Notes under the pieces: generated by a model | Seen by the model: only the letters and a program-made list of their open reading frames with translations | What the model was told of the DNA's origin: nothing | Databases searched by the model: none | Shown here: positions 12,216 to 23,555 of the stretch, in pieces | How positions within the stretch are numbered: the stretch's first letter is position 1 | How the letters are laid out: the number at the start of each line of letters is the position of its first letter | Position numbers and translations under genes: made by a program | Assembly (NCBI GenBank): GCA_964023205.1 | Contig: OZ026848.1 | Coordinates: 34,397,912 to 34,461,911 of the forward strand | Reading direction: 5' to 3' | Length of the DNA stretch: 64,000 bases | Source: Lutraria lutraria | Lineage: Eukaryota; Mollusca; Bivalvia; Venerida; Mactridae

Positions 12216-12589
12216 AGAACTAATTGTTGCTGTATACACACATATTATATTATTTAACAGATAATTCATGTTCAATTAATTATTTTGCCAAACCTCTTTA
12301 AAATTTCCAATGCTTTCAAAATCAACAGAATCCTGCAATATATCTCCAACTTTTATCAAACTGCATGCAAAGTCTGCTATGTATACTTATTAAACAAATG
12401 GTACTATGCGTCGTCACTTAATAGTAAATAAAACAAAATGTGGTTAAAAACACAATGACCCCTCTGGATGACCTTTGACCTGAAAATGCACAGGTCCTGT
12501 AGGGATTGTCATGATGACCCCATATTGCTAACCACAAAAGAAGACCTTTAGAGAAGAACATTTTTCACTTTTTTTCCTGTGTATGAGCC

Positions 12590-13180
12590 TAAATAAATCA
12601 AGTGAGCCCCGGGGTGAGGCCATCATTTGAACAAACATGACAGAGGTCTACTAGACGATGATACATCCGAAATATCTAAGCTGTAGGCATTGTTGCTTCT
12701 AACAAAATGATTTTTTAAAAATATTCCTGTACAAGCCCATGTACAATAAAGTAAACCACGGGGCGGTACCAATTTTGACCCTGTGGCCACAACTTGATCA
12801 ATCTATGTATAGGTCCACAAGATGATGCTACACATAAAAAAATCTAAAGTCTACGCAATGTAGTTTCTGACAATAAGTATTTTAAACATTTTCCTATATA
12901 AGTCTATGTAAAATCAAATTACCCCTGGGCCTGAGCCAATTTTGACCCAAGGGAAATAATTTGAAAAAACTTTGTAGAGGTTCAATAGACAATGGTACAC
13001 ATTAGATGTCTAAGCTCTAGGCCCAGTAGGACCGGACAAAAAGAGTTTTAAGTTTTTTTATTGGTTGCCATGGCAACCAAAGTTTTCGTAGAGCTTCATG
13101 GAGGAACATCCCTGTAAAGTTTCGTTTAGGTTGGCCAACTGCTTAAGGAAGATATTTTGTTTAAAGCAATTTTACCGGTA
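12590..13180 (-). mobile_element. Diverged inverted copy of the same element family
   Basis: Read on the minus strand the segment shows GGTCAAAATTGG, CCTAGAGCTTAGACAT and ACTTATATAGGAAAA motifs in the same order as the + strand array, plus GTTGCCATGGCAACC, the counterpart of GGTTGCTATGGCAACA near the element head. Divergence is greater than within the + strand array, so it is probably older. Confidence 0.7.
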
Positions 13181-13734
13181 CGGTTCCATCCAATATCGCT
13201 ATATTTTAAAGTAAATTGATATTGACCATATTGGTATGTTGAATATGAAACAAGAAATGTCTTCAAAAAGACAGTCGCGAAGTGTCTTTGATGTTATGAT
13301 GCATTATTTTTATTTAATTCCTAAATTGCCGTTATAGTACCGTGTGAACACCACTTATCACCTAGCAGTCAAATTAGGGCACGCATTAAAATGTTGATAT
13401 TAGGTCAGCTAAATAAATTACGCATTTACTCATATCTACTGTCTATCAATTCAAATACAATGTAAATGTAAAATGTTTGTCAGGAACGGTTTATAACTTT
13501 ATTTCGACCGCAGAAGAATACATGTTCGTATATTTTTACTTTCTAAATTTTACAACCAAAAGAAGTACACATTAGACGATACAGATTCACTACAAGTTGG
13601 CGTGGTCTTAATTTTTCTATGCTTGTTGATTCAAAGAGTTTCCACTGAATCATCAGAATAATTAATACGTCATGCCAAGAAATATAGGTCAAAAGTGAGG
13701 TTAGACACCTTCGCTAAAAAAGCAGGTAAGTTCA
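13181..13734. other. Non-coding stretch, nothing recognised
   Basis: AT-rich sequence without open frames of interest, RNA genes or obvious repeats. It separates the inverted element copy from the palindromic repeat cluster. Confidence 0.4.
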
Positions 13735-14345
13735 AGCACCAGTGACCATCGGTAGGTTAATGAGAGCAAAAGTAAAATCTTACTTCAACTTAAAATTTTT
13801 ATTACAAGTTTGGTTATTACAAGTTTGGTTGGACCTTGCAACCAAACTTGTAATAAAAACCAGACTTGTAATAATTATTACAAGTTTGACTATATGTATA
13901 AATGGTATATTGAATATGAAACAATGAAGGTCATTTCAAGCGCTAGTGACCTTAATTAGATCAACACTTGCTCATTGATCAGGCGGAACACATCGGTAAG
14001 TTAATGTGTGCAAAAGTAAAATCTTACTTCAACTTGCAAGTTCCAACCAAACTTGTAATAAAAACCAGACTTGTAATAATTATTACATGTTTGACTGTAA
14101 GGATGGATGGTATATAGAATATGAATAAAAGAAGTTCATTTCAAGCGCTAGTGACCTTAATTAGGTCAGCACGTGCTATTTTATGGTGCGGAACACATTG
14201 GTAAGTTAATGAGTGCAAAAGTAAAATCTTACTTCAACTTGAAAATTTTATTGCAAGTTTGGTTATTACAAGTTTGGTTGGATCTTGCAATCAAACTTGT
14301 AATAAAAACCAGACTTGTAATAATTAAGTTTGGTTGCAACACTGC
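13735..14345 (+). repeat. Three tandem copies of the TTACAAGTTTGGTT palindromic unit
   Basis: Units of about 220-230 bp start near 13740, 13990 and 14190. Each contains GCGGAACACAT.GGTAAGTT (lost in the first), AAAGTAAAATCTTACTTCAA, and a hairpin built of TTACAAGTTTGGTTGGA and AACCAAACTTGTAATAA. The second copy has lost the left hairpin arm. The shared link CGCTAGTGACCTTAATTAG shows true tandem duplication. Confidence 0.8.
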
Positions 14346-14659
14346 GTCTTTGAACAGGAACCAGTTTAACTCGAGCACTGCTCTATTTGTATTTATTTAT
14401 TTACCTGTTACTTGTTTATCAGCCATATTTGACAGACATCTCAGAGCCGTCCCAGCAAGAGGGAGATAAAATACAGGAGAACACAGCTAGCATTTATATC
14501 CCTACTCTTTTCCTGGTTCTGTATCGTACCCTGTATAAAGCATCTTTACACGACTCACTCGATTTCCTGTGAATTTCTTAACACAGTACTTGACTCAGTA
14601 GTTGGGATTGGGACACTAAAAGCGTCCCCGAAATATTGAAAGGCGGAGCGGAGAGTGGA

Positions 14660-16065
14660 ACCCACGTGTAGATGTTTCTATAGTATGTCTAGTCTAAACC
14701 ACGTGTAGATGTTTCTATAGTATGTCTAGTCTAAACCACGTGTAGATGTATCTATAGTATGTCTAGTCTAAACCACGTGTTGATGTTTCTATAGTATGTC
14801 TAGTCTAAACCACGTGTGGATGTATATATAGTATGTCTAGTCTAAACCACGTGTAGATGTTCCTATAGTATGTCTAGTCTAACCCACGTGTAGATGTTTC
14901 TATAGTATGTCTAGTCTTACCCACGTGTAGATGTTTCTATAGTATGTCTAGTCTAAACCACGTGTAGATGTTTCTATAGTATGTCTAGTCTAACCCACGT
15001 GTAGATGTTTCTATAGTATGTCTAGTCTAACCCACGTGTAGATGTTTCTATAGAATGTCTAGTCTAAACCACGTGTAGATGTTTCTATAGTATGTCAAGT
15101 CTAAACCACGTGTAGATGTTTCTATAGTATGTCTAGTCTAAACCACGTGTAGATGTTTCTATAGTATGTCTAGTCCAAACCACGTGTAGATATTTCTATA
15201 TTATGTCTAGTCTTACCCACGTGTAGATGTTTCTATAGAATGTCTAGTCTAACCCACGTGTAGATGTATCTATAGTATGTCTAGTCTAAACCACGTGTTG
15301 ATGTTTCTATAGTATGACTAGTCTAAACCACGTGTAGATGTATATATAGTATGTCTAGTCTAAACCACGTGTAGATGTTTCTATAGTATGTCTAATCTTA
15401 CCCACGTGTAGATGTTTCTATAGTATGTCTAGTCTAACCCACGTGTAGATGTTTCTATAGTATGTCTAGTCTAACCCACGTGTAGATGTTTCTATAGTAT
15501 GTCTAGTCTAACCCACGTGTAGATGTTTCTATAGTATGTCTAGTCTAAACCACGTGTAGATGTTTCTATAGTATGTCTAGTCTAACCCACGTGTAGATGT
15601 TTCTATAGTATGTCTAGTCTAACCCACGTGTAGATGTTTCTATAGAATGTCTAGTCTAAACCACGTGTAAATGTTTCTATAGTATGTCTAGTCTAACCCA
15701 CGTGAAAATGTTTCTATAGTATGTCTAGTCTTACCCACGTGTAGATGTTTCTATAGTATGTCTAGTCTAAACCACGTGTAGATGTTTCTATAGTATGTCT
15801 AGTCTAACCCACGTGTAGATGTTTCTATAGTATGTCTAGTCTAACCCACGTGTAAATGTTTCTATAGAATGTCTAGCCTAAACCACGTGTAAATGTTTCT
15901 ATAGTATGTCTAGTCTAAACCACGTGTAGATGTTTTTTTATAGTATGTCTAGTCTAAACCACGTGTAGATGTTTCTATAGTATGTCTAGTCTAAACCACG
16001 TGTAGATATTTCTATAGTATGTCTAGTCTTACCCCCATGTAGATGTTTCTATATTATGTCTAGTC
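14660..16065 (+). repeat. 37 bp minisatellite with an E-box in each unit, left block
   Basis: About 38 units of 37 bp. Each contains CCACGTGTAGATG, TTTCTATAGTATG and TCTAGTCTAA. Nearly every copy carries the palindrome CACGTG (canonical E-box). Variants alternate between TCTAAACC, TCTAACCC and TCTTACCC, which allows reconstruction of duplication blocks. The block is interrupted by a LINE at 16066. Confidence 0.95.
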
Positions 16066-17644
16066 GGCTAAAGGTGTAAAGGTCAATAACTGTTCCTTCT
16101 CTCTTGTTTCTGAGAACAAAGTTCTTAAATATTTAAATAAGATGAGTGCAGATAAAGCTACTGGGCTGGATAGTATCCCTGCAAAATTTATTGTTGATGG
16201 TTCATCTTTAATTGCTAGCCCTCTCACACATGTTATTAATTTATCATTGATACAAGGATCTGTACCTGATGATTTAAAATCAGCAAGGGTTATTCCATTG
16301 TACAAGAAAAACAACAAAACTGAAGTTGGCAATTACAGACCAGTGTCTATACTAAGTGTAATATCAAAAGTTTTTGAAAGGGTTGTTTATGACCAAGTAG
16401 AAACATACCTCAATGATAAAGACTTGTTATATAATCTTCAGTCTGGGTTCAGAAGTAGATACTCCACTGAAACCTGTCTCATTCATCTAACTGATCTCAT
16501 ACGTTTTAATCTAGATAAAGGTAATCTTGTTGGGATGGTTTTACTAGACCTACAAAAGGCATTTGATACTGTTGACCACTCTATATTAGCCATGAAACTT
16601 GAATGTCTTGGTCTTGGGAAAGATGTAATACACTGGTTTGATTCATACTTATCAAATAGACAACAGCTTGTTGATATATCAGGAACACATTCCACACCAG
16701 CTAATGTGTCTTGTGGAGTGCCTCAAGGATCAATCCTAGGGCCTCTTTTATTTTTAATTTATGTCAATGACATGTCTGCAGTTGTAAAAAATCAGCTCAT
16801 TCTATATGCAGATGATTCAGCTATACTTGTGGCAGATAAAGACAAATCAGTTATTGAGAATGCTCTTGCAGATGATTTAAAATCAGTTCAATCATGGTTA
16901 ATAGATAATAAACTGTCATTGCATCTTGGTAAAACTGAGTCCATTGTTTTTGGCTCCAAACTTAAATTAAAAAAATGTCAGTCACTAAATGTATCTTGTA
17001 ATGAAACTTCTATCCAGTCAACTACTTCTGTTAAATATCTTGGTGTCACACTTGATCAGTCATTGTCCTGTGATAAAATAGTTAGTTCAGTAATAAATAA
17101 AGCTAATGCTAGACTGAAATTTCTTTATAGGAAAAGTAGCTTTCTTAATGAACAAACAAAAAAGCTTATAGTCTCTTCCCTTATTCAGTGTCATTTTGAT
17201 TATGCATGTTCTTTTTGGTATCATGGCTTAACTAAACATTGGAAAAATAAGTTACAGGTCACACAAAACAAACTGATACGTTTTGTACTTAATCTTGATC
17301 ATAGGGCCCATATTAGTAAAGATCATTTTGTTCAACTAAATTGGTTACCTGTAGATAAAAGAGTGGAACAAATTGTTTTATATAATGTTTTTAAGATAAA
17401 AACTGGTGTAAGCCCTAAGTACCTCTGCACTCATTTTATTTCTCAAGATTCAATTCATTCATATAGCACCAGATTCAGTCAGCATGGATGTTATGCTGTT
17501 CCTAAAGTTGGTTCTTTTGGATTAAAATCATTCTCCTTCACTGGTATCAAATTGTGGAATTACCTTCCAGTCCATATTAAGAAGAACAATCAATTAGGTA
17601 AATTTAAATCTGAGGTCAAACAGCATCTTTTAACTAGTATTTAA
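16066..17644 (+). CDS. LINE reverse transcriptase, 5'-truncated
   Basis: The frame is open from the insertion junction; the first ATG is at 16142 (500 codons), but upstream codons (VSENKVLKYLNKM) belong to the conserved region before it, so the ATG is not a true start. Motifs, numbered from that ATG: NYRPVSILSVISKVFERVV (RT motif 1 region), SGFRSRYST, FDTVDH with catalytic Asp142, PQGSILGP at 194-201, and YADD at 222-225 with the catalytic Asp pair. The C-terminal part has LNWLPVDKR and LWNYLP, typical of CR1/Rex/L2-like elements. No stop or frameshift is seen, so insertion is recent. The endonuclease and ORF1 are missing, so this copy cannot move on its own. Confidence 0.92.
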
Positions 17645-18060
17645 TGTTTACTGTGATATTCATATAAGAATTGTGATACCTTTTTAGTTAATATATCCAC
17701 ATTTTATTTTCCTATTATTATGTTCATAAATAGTTGTTATTATCTTATCTAGAAATTTATATAAATCTACATTTGCCTCTCTGGGTCAATTGCCATATAG
17801 AAGGACCACAATGGAAATAAGGGGTTTCCCCTTTTTTTGTGTCATCCTTGGTATATAAAGTTGACAATCATGGTTACCACTATTTATTAAATTTGATTTC
17901 TTATTTTAGAGTAAAAATTGATGATATTTATTTTAATTACAATATTTTAAAACAGTTATTCATTAAATATTTCTATGTATTTTCATTTTTAGCAATCTAA
18001 TGTCTGTGATATATGTACCATGTTTTATATGCTTTTTATACCGAAATAAATAATAATAAT
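16066..18060 (+). mobile_element. 5'-truncated non-LTR retrotransposon inside a minisatellite
   Basis: The minisatellite stops after TAGTC at 16065 and resumes with TAGTC at 18060-18064, giving a 5 bp candidate target duplication (not distinguishable from array sequence). The insert contains the 3' part of a LINE: reverse transcriptase and C-terminal region, a 3' UTR of about 400 bp, and an AATAAATAATAATAAT tail in place of a long poly(A), as in CR1/L2/Jockey-like clades. The frame is open right up to the 5' junction, so truncation happened at integration. Confidence 0.9.
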
Positions 18061-19325
18061 AGTCTTACTCACATGTAGATGTTTCTGTATTATGTCTAGT
18101 CTTACCCACGTGTAGATGTTTCTATAGTATGTCCAGTCTAACCCACGTGTAGATGTTTCTATAGTATGTCTAGTCTAAACAACGTGTAGATGTTTCTATA
18201 GTATGTCTAGTCTAAACCACGTGTATATGTTTCTATAGTATGTCTAGTCTAAACCACGTGTAGATGTTTCTATAGTATGTCTAGTCTTACCCACGTGTAG
18301 ATGTTTCTATAGTATGTCTAGTATAACCCGCGTGTAGATGTTTCTATAGTATGTCTAGTCTAAACCACGTGTAGATGTTTCTATAGTATGTCTAGTCTTA
18401 CCCACGTGTAGATGTTTCTATAGTATGTCTAGTCTAAACCACATGTAGATGTTTCTATAGTATGTCTAGTTTTACCCACGTGTAGATGTTTCTATAGTAT
18501 GTCTAGTCTAACCCACGTGTAGATGTTTCTATAGTATGTCTAGTCTTACCCACGTGTAGATGTTTCTATAGAATGTCTAGTCTAACCCACGTGTAGATTT
18601 TTCTATAGAATGTCTAGTCTAACCCACGTGTAGATGTTTCTAAAGTATATCTAGTCTAAACCACGTGTAGATGTTTCTATACTATGTCTAGTCTAAACCA
18701 CGTGTAGATGTTTCTATAGTATGTCTAGTCTAAACCACGTGTAGATGTTTCTATAGTATTTCTAGTCTTACCCACGTGTAGATGTTTCTATAGTATGTCT
18801 AGTCTAACCCGCGTGTAGATGTTTCTATAGTATGTCTAGTCTAAACCACGTGTAGATGTTTCTATAGTATGTCTAGTCTTACCCACGTGTAGATGTTTCT
18901 ATAGTATGTCTAGTCTAAACCACGTGTAGATGTTTCTATAGTATGTCTAGTCTAAACCACGTGTAGATGTTTCTATAGTATTTCTAGTCTTACCCACGTG
19001 TAGATGTTTCTATAGTATGTCTAGTCTAACCCGCGTGTAGATGTTTCTATTGTATGTCTAGTCTAAACCACGTGTAGATGTTTCTATAGTATGTCTTGTC
19101 TTACCCACGTGTAGATGTTTCTATAGTATGTCTAGTCTTACCCACGTGTAGATGTTTCTATAGTATGTCTAGTCTAACCCACGTGTAGATGTTTCTATAG
19201 TATGTCTAGTCTTACCCACGTGTAGATGTTTCTATAGAATGTCTAGTCTAACCCACGTGTAGATGTTTCTATAGAATGTCTAGTCTAACCCACGTGTAGA
19301 TGTTTCTATAGTATGTCTAGTCTTA
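18061..19325 (+). repeat. 37 bp E-box minisatellite, right block
   Basis: About 34 further units of the same 37 bp repeat continue after the LINE, again with CACGTG in nearly all units. A few units read CGCGTG. A block bounded by TAGTATTTCTAGTCTTACC recurs near 18755 and 18975, showing a higher-order duplication of about 220 bp. Confidence 0.95.
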
Positions 19326-19364
19326 TTTTGTCAATAGATCTGAAGACATAAATACATACTGTTA

Positions 19365-19855
19365 AAGCTGTGAATAGAGGCCACCCTCGGAAAGACAAAA
19401 TATGGCCTTGGATGACAGGTTAATCTTTATTCAGAGGTCAGTTTGTTCTAAATAATCAATTACGGTATTAAAAAGAATGGCCTTTACTCACATGATAGCC
19501 TTTATTCACATGATGGCCTTTATTCACATGATGGCCTTTATTCACATGATAGCCTATATTCACATGATAGCCTTTATTCACATGATAGCCTTTATTCACA
19601 TGATGGCCTTTATTCACATGATAGCCTTTATTCACATGAAGGCCTTTATTCACATGATGGCCTTTATTCACATGATGGCCTTTATTCACATGATGGCCGT
19701 TATTCACATGATGGCCTTTATTCACATGATGGCCGTTATTCACATGATGGCCTTTATTCACATGATGGCCTTTATTCACATGATGGCCTTTATTCACATG
19801 ATGGCCTTTATTCACATGATAGCCACTACCACAGGTTTCACTGAACGTTAAACTC
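19365..19855 (+). repeat. Dispersed element with an 18 bp minisatellite (copy 1 of 3)
   Basis: The flanks (GGCCACCCTCGGAAAGACAA and CAGAGGTCAGTTTGTTC on the left, CCACAGGTTTCACTG on the right) match copies at 22480-22650 and 63215-63655. The middle holds about 19 units of CACATGATGGCCTTTATT. As 18 is a multiple of three, both strands are open across the array (FIHMMA or HVNKGH repeats); these are not considered genes. Confidence 0.9.
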
Positions 19856-21628
19856 ATTTATATTCCTTCATATCAAAATTACAGTAAAACCCATCAAACA
19901 CAGTCCTTGTGTTGACTAGATAAAAATCCGCTTTTCTGATTTTCCGATTTTCTAAGTTCTTGAAACAATCTGACTCACTTTGATTGAGACTATGTGACAG
20001 TCAGTCTCTTGTATAATGAGTGAAATGTATTTAACAATGTGATAATATTGATTTCTGGTTCATGAGGATAACAGACCCTAATACAAGCATTCATTTCTAA
20101 TACAAGCATTCATTTCTAATACAAGCATTCATTTCTAAAACAAGCATTCATTTCTAACCCTTAAACTTTTGTTTATTTTCATCGAATATGTAGAATAAAT
20201 CATTTATAAATCATTCACAACGAACTTTTTCAGAATTATGTAATTTTGAAATTTGTTAACATGAAGTGTAAAAAAGCTATAATTAATTTATAATCATTGA
20301 AAAGGGAGAGTACTAGTTAGTAATATTACCTCCCTTTATTATACAAAGTCCAATATAACTGACCCGTATCCAACTTTTCAAAATGTTCTATGCTTATTAT
20401 TTAATCAAATATGTTTGAATGTCAGACTTCATATGGATCAGGTACCTAGTACATTTTTCATAACCATTAAAAGTTAATGATATTTGGGACCATACTTAAA
20501 CCTACGTTTTTAAATAAAAATAACCGATTGATTCCCATGCAGTCAGTAGTGTTTTGTCACTCCACACAAAAATGTCGAGTTTAAGTTTTTGTCTATATGG
20601 CATTCATTGTGTGTTCATGTCGACATACTTGTCTGCATGTATTTATTTGGAGATAAGATGTAGACATCCATATTTAGAGATAATATGTTTAACGTACATG
20701 GTGTATGTCAATGTGATAATATCAGTTTTCATCACCGATCTTTTTCAATGCAAAAAAGAAAATTCGTATAGAATGACAATTGATTTGTATTCAAATGTCT
20801 GATTGTTTTATAAAAACCGAAACTTTGAATATACTCGAGCTCACATACAATGACATGTTATTTTCTCTCTTAAGTACTTGTCGTTGTGAAGAAAAACGCG
20901 GAAATTTATCATCAAGTTGCAATTTCGTACATTTATACGTGAATTATCCATGTATGCTATTATTAGATCGTAAGTGGATTTATCTTAAACAACATTAACT
21001 TCCCGTTTCCTGTTCTTAATACTACACTGTATGTGTTGTACATAAACTGTTCTGATAAAAATGGCTTGAGTGGAAGATATGGATTGTGATGATTTTAGGT
21101 AACTTTAGTTTATATTTATCTGAACAGTATTATAATTTGTTGTTTATAATAAATAAAATGCTCGTTTAATCAACGAAATGTCTCAGATTTTCTTACAATT
21201 AGTATGTAACGTTATTTACCAACAAAAATACAATGAAATGGCCACGTAAAATACGGAAATGTATACAATGACTTTAATGAAAAAATATCAATCTTCATAG
21301 ATATTTCGTAAATTAACTACATGTATATAACACGTATAAACTACTTAGATAAATTATTGATTTCAACACAGCACAAAAAGAATAAGTATAGTATTTTAAA
21401 ATTCGTTCCATTTGGACTGGTAGTACCAAGAATTAGGTCCGTTATTTAACTTCGATGCAAAGTAAAACCTATTTAATATGTTTCTACAACCGTTAATTAC
21501 TCAAAGAACACTATCATGTTCGTATTTTGCTTAATTTGCATGCAGTTTAAAACTAGGATTTGGCAATTTCGCATTGATTTGTGACAAAATCTCTTCATGA
21601 TTAAATTCCGCATCAAAATGGAAGTACA
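19856..21628. other. Non-coding AT-rich stretch
   Basis: No gene or transposon recognised. It contains a small direct repeat at 20090-20157 and incidental open frames of 70-80 codons with no domain-like composition. A signal-peptide exon of the integrin gene could lie here or further upstream, but I could not identify one. Confidence 0.4.
20090..20157. repeat. 19 bp direct repeat, four copies
   Basis: AATACAAGCATTCATTTCT occurs four times head to tail; the last copy has AAACAAG. Confidence 0.9.
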
Positions 21629-21790
21629 TTGCAGCCTTTGTAAAACACACCCTTTGTGTGTGGATAGCCAATTATGTTGTTGTTGAGAGTATTGTTGCTC
21701 CAGAGAGGTTGAATTAATAGTGTAGTAGGACATAGCATGCTGTTGATTGAAGGGATGTTGCTGCTAATTATGAGAGGGCCGCCCTGGGGG
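21629..21790 (+). mobile_element. MITE of the CAGTG-AACCTCTCC family, degraded copy
   Basis: Contains GTTGTTGTTGAGAGTATTGT, TTGCTCCAGAGAGGTTGAAT and GGACATAGCATGCTGTTG, which match the intact copy at 21986-22154. The ends are eroded. Confidence 0.6.
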
Positions 21791-21985
21791 GTTGTATTCT
21801 ACTTCTGTGTAAGAAATGACAAGATTGAACCTCGACATATTACATGTATATACTTAGTGTACTCCAAGTTATTGGTGATAAAATATCAAGTTTCAACACT
21901 TAAATTTTGTTTCATTGCTAACCTATTAAACGAAGAACATAAAGTTGTTTTATTAAATATGGTGTATTGTCACACTAAACATATA

Positions 21986-22154
21986 CAGTGCTACCTCTCC
22001 ATAGCAACATTCTTCAGTGAGAAACATAATTATGTTGTTTTTTGAGATGTTGTTGCTCTGGAGAGGTTAATATAAATCGTACAGAGGGGACATCATGCTG
22101 TTGCTAAAATGAGGTTGTTGCTAAAGAGAGGGCAGTTCTGGAGAGGTTACACTG
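21986..22154 (+). mobile_element. MITE with TA target duplication, best-preserved copy
   Basis: Terminal inverted repeats CAGTGCTACCTCTCCA and, inward from the right, CAGTGTAACCTCTCCA are flanked by TA on both sides (21984-21985, 22155-22156). Length 169 bp, non-coding. TA duplications suggest mobilisation by a Tc1/mariner-type transposase; the family name is not known to me. Relatives lie at 21629, 30599, 44903 and 63773. Confidence 0.8.
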
Positions 22155-22375
22155 TATACACAATACAACATACTTGTACTACAAATACTAATAAAAGCGA
22201 AAAGTAAATGTATTCTATCGAAGGAAAAAGTTTGAGAGCCACATTTCCAGAACGAAATATATTATCATTGAAATGGCAGACGTTATATACATCTGAATGA
22301 ATATAGTTATGATAATTGTTTTTATGTTACATATTTTCTCTTTTCAAGCTGCCCTCGTTTCCATGGTAACAGCAG

Positions 22376-22456
22376 ACAAAAAGACATGTAATCAGAAGTT
22401 ACGGTGTAATGAATTGTATCGTTGCGCATCCAGACTGCGCCTGGTGCAAGGGCACG
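22376..22456 (+). CDS. Integrin beta, probable PSI-domain exon
   Basis: Between an AACAGCAG acceptor (to 22375) and a GTATGG donor (22457) the frame encodes 27 residues ending CIVAHPDCAWCKGT. C-x6-CAWC is the signature of the integrin beta PSI domain. The exon ends in phase 0 and joins exactly to the next exon (28335), which starts DFLGTRC; the spacing from the WC pair to the following RC is as in known beta subunits. The first part (before the first Cys) lacks two cysteines expected upstream, so the 5' boundary is uncertain and the acceptor might instead follow the later CAG at 22395. A TAA in frame at 22367 sets the upstream limit. Confidence 0.6.
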
Positions 22457-22479
22457 GTATGGATATATAGTCAACCTGT

Positions 22480-22650
22480 GAAAACAGGCCACCCTTGGAA
22501 AAGACAAAATATAGCCTTTATTGACCGGTGACCTTCATTCTGAGGCCAGTCTGTTCTAAATATTAAATGCCAAATTTAAAATAATAGTCTTTATTCCCAG
22601 GGTGACCTTTATTCAGAGATGTCTGCTAACACAGGCTTGACTGCACATTG
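22480..22650 (+). repeat. Dispersed element, unexpanded copy (2 of 3)
   Basis: CAGGCCACCCTTGGAAAAGA, ATTGACCGGTGACCTTCATT, CCAGTCTGTTCTAAAT and GCTAACACAGGCTTGACTG match the flanks of the elements at 19365 and 63215. Here the CCTTTATTC segment is present only two or three times, so this copy shows the state before 18 bp expansion. Confidence 0.8.
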
Positions 22651-23113
22651 TTGTAACAATCACAAATACTTTCCTTATTTAATTTCCTTATTATTACGTT
22701 ATACTTGACAGACAGCTATTGTTTCGTGTAGTTTATGAAACTATATATAAATTATCTTATATGATAAAGCTTAATAATTAGATATCTAGTATTTCAATCA
22801 TGCATCACCTATTACCCTGTGCTATTTTTAATGAAAAATACTTTTTTGATTTAGTTCTCAGCGTCAGATACATTGTCTTCTAACTAATTCTTGATGAAGT
22901 ATAGTAATGTTTTCCTAAAATTCTTTGTTTCGCTGTAAACTTAAATATTTTCCCGGCATCTTAGATTAGTTTATTATTTTACGACATCCTTATAAGAATA
23001 TGTTTGCGGTAACACTACCCACTCACAAAAAACATTGCCCAACATTTTCGGCCTTTTACGAATTTTTTTTCAAATAAAATAGCATTTTGGCGTATTTTGG
23101 GTTCAATTGTAAA

Positions 23114-23213
23114 AAAGTATTTCCTATCTACCTACCTACCCACCTACCTACCTACCTACCTACCCACCCATCTACTTACCTACCCACCCATCTACCTACC
23201 TACCTACCCACTG
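23114..23213. repeat. CTAC microsatellite with CCCACC interruptions
   Basis: Runs of CTAC broken by CCAC and CATCTACTTACC variants cover about 100 bp. Confidence 0.95.
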
Positions 23214-23555
23214 AAACTTCTCTGGGACAGGTTACAACAAACAAACACGTTTTAAGGATGGCCTTATTGCGGACTTTAAATACGGAAATTTAAATTCTAT
23301 ATGATCGCATTTTTGTGTCTGACTCATTTATTGTACTCACTGAAAGTGATTAGGTTTAAGGAAATGAATGTATCTGATGTTACAGTGAGGAAAGTAATGT
23401 ACTTAGACAGGCAGATTTACAAAGTAAATGTCAAGTAGTAACACGACAGACATTCCTTAACATCAATAGTTTCACTGTTATACAGACGAGGAAGTTGACA
23501 CAAAACATGTAAAATAGCCATATGGACCGTAAAACCAAAGTGAAACAAACAAGTC

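Noticed and set aside
16483..16695. 70-codon minus-strand frame
   Set aside because: Shadow of the LINE reverse transcriptase.
14660..19325. CRISPR-like array
   Set aside because: Head-to-tail repeats without unique spacers in an intron-bearing eukaryotic sequence.
19468..19857. HVNKGH/FIHMMA repeat protein
   Set aside because: 18 bp satellite within a dispersed non-coding element; the unexpanded copy at 22480 has no frame.
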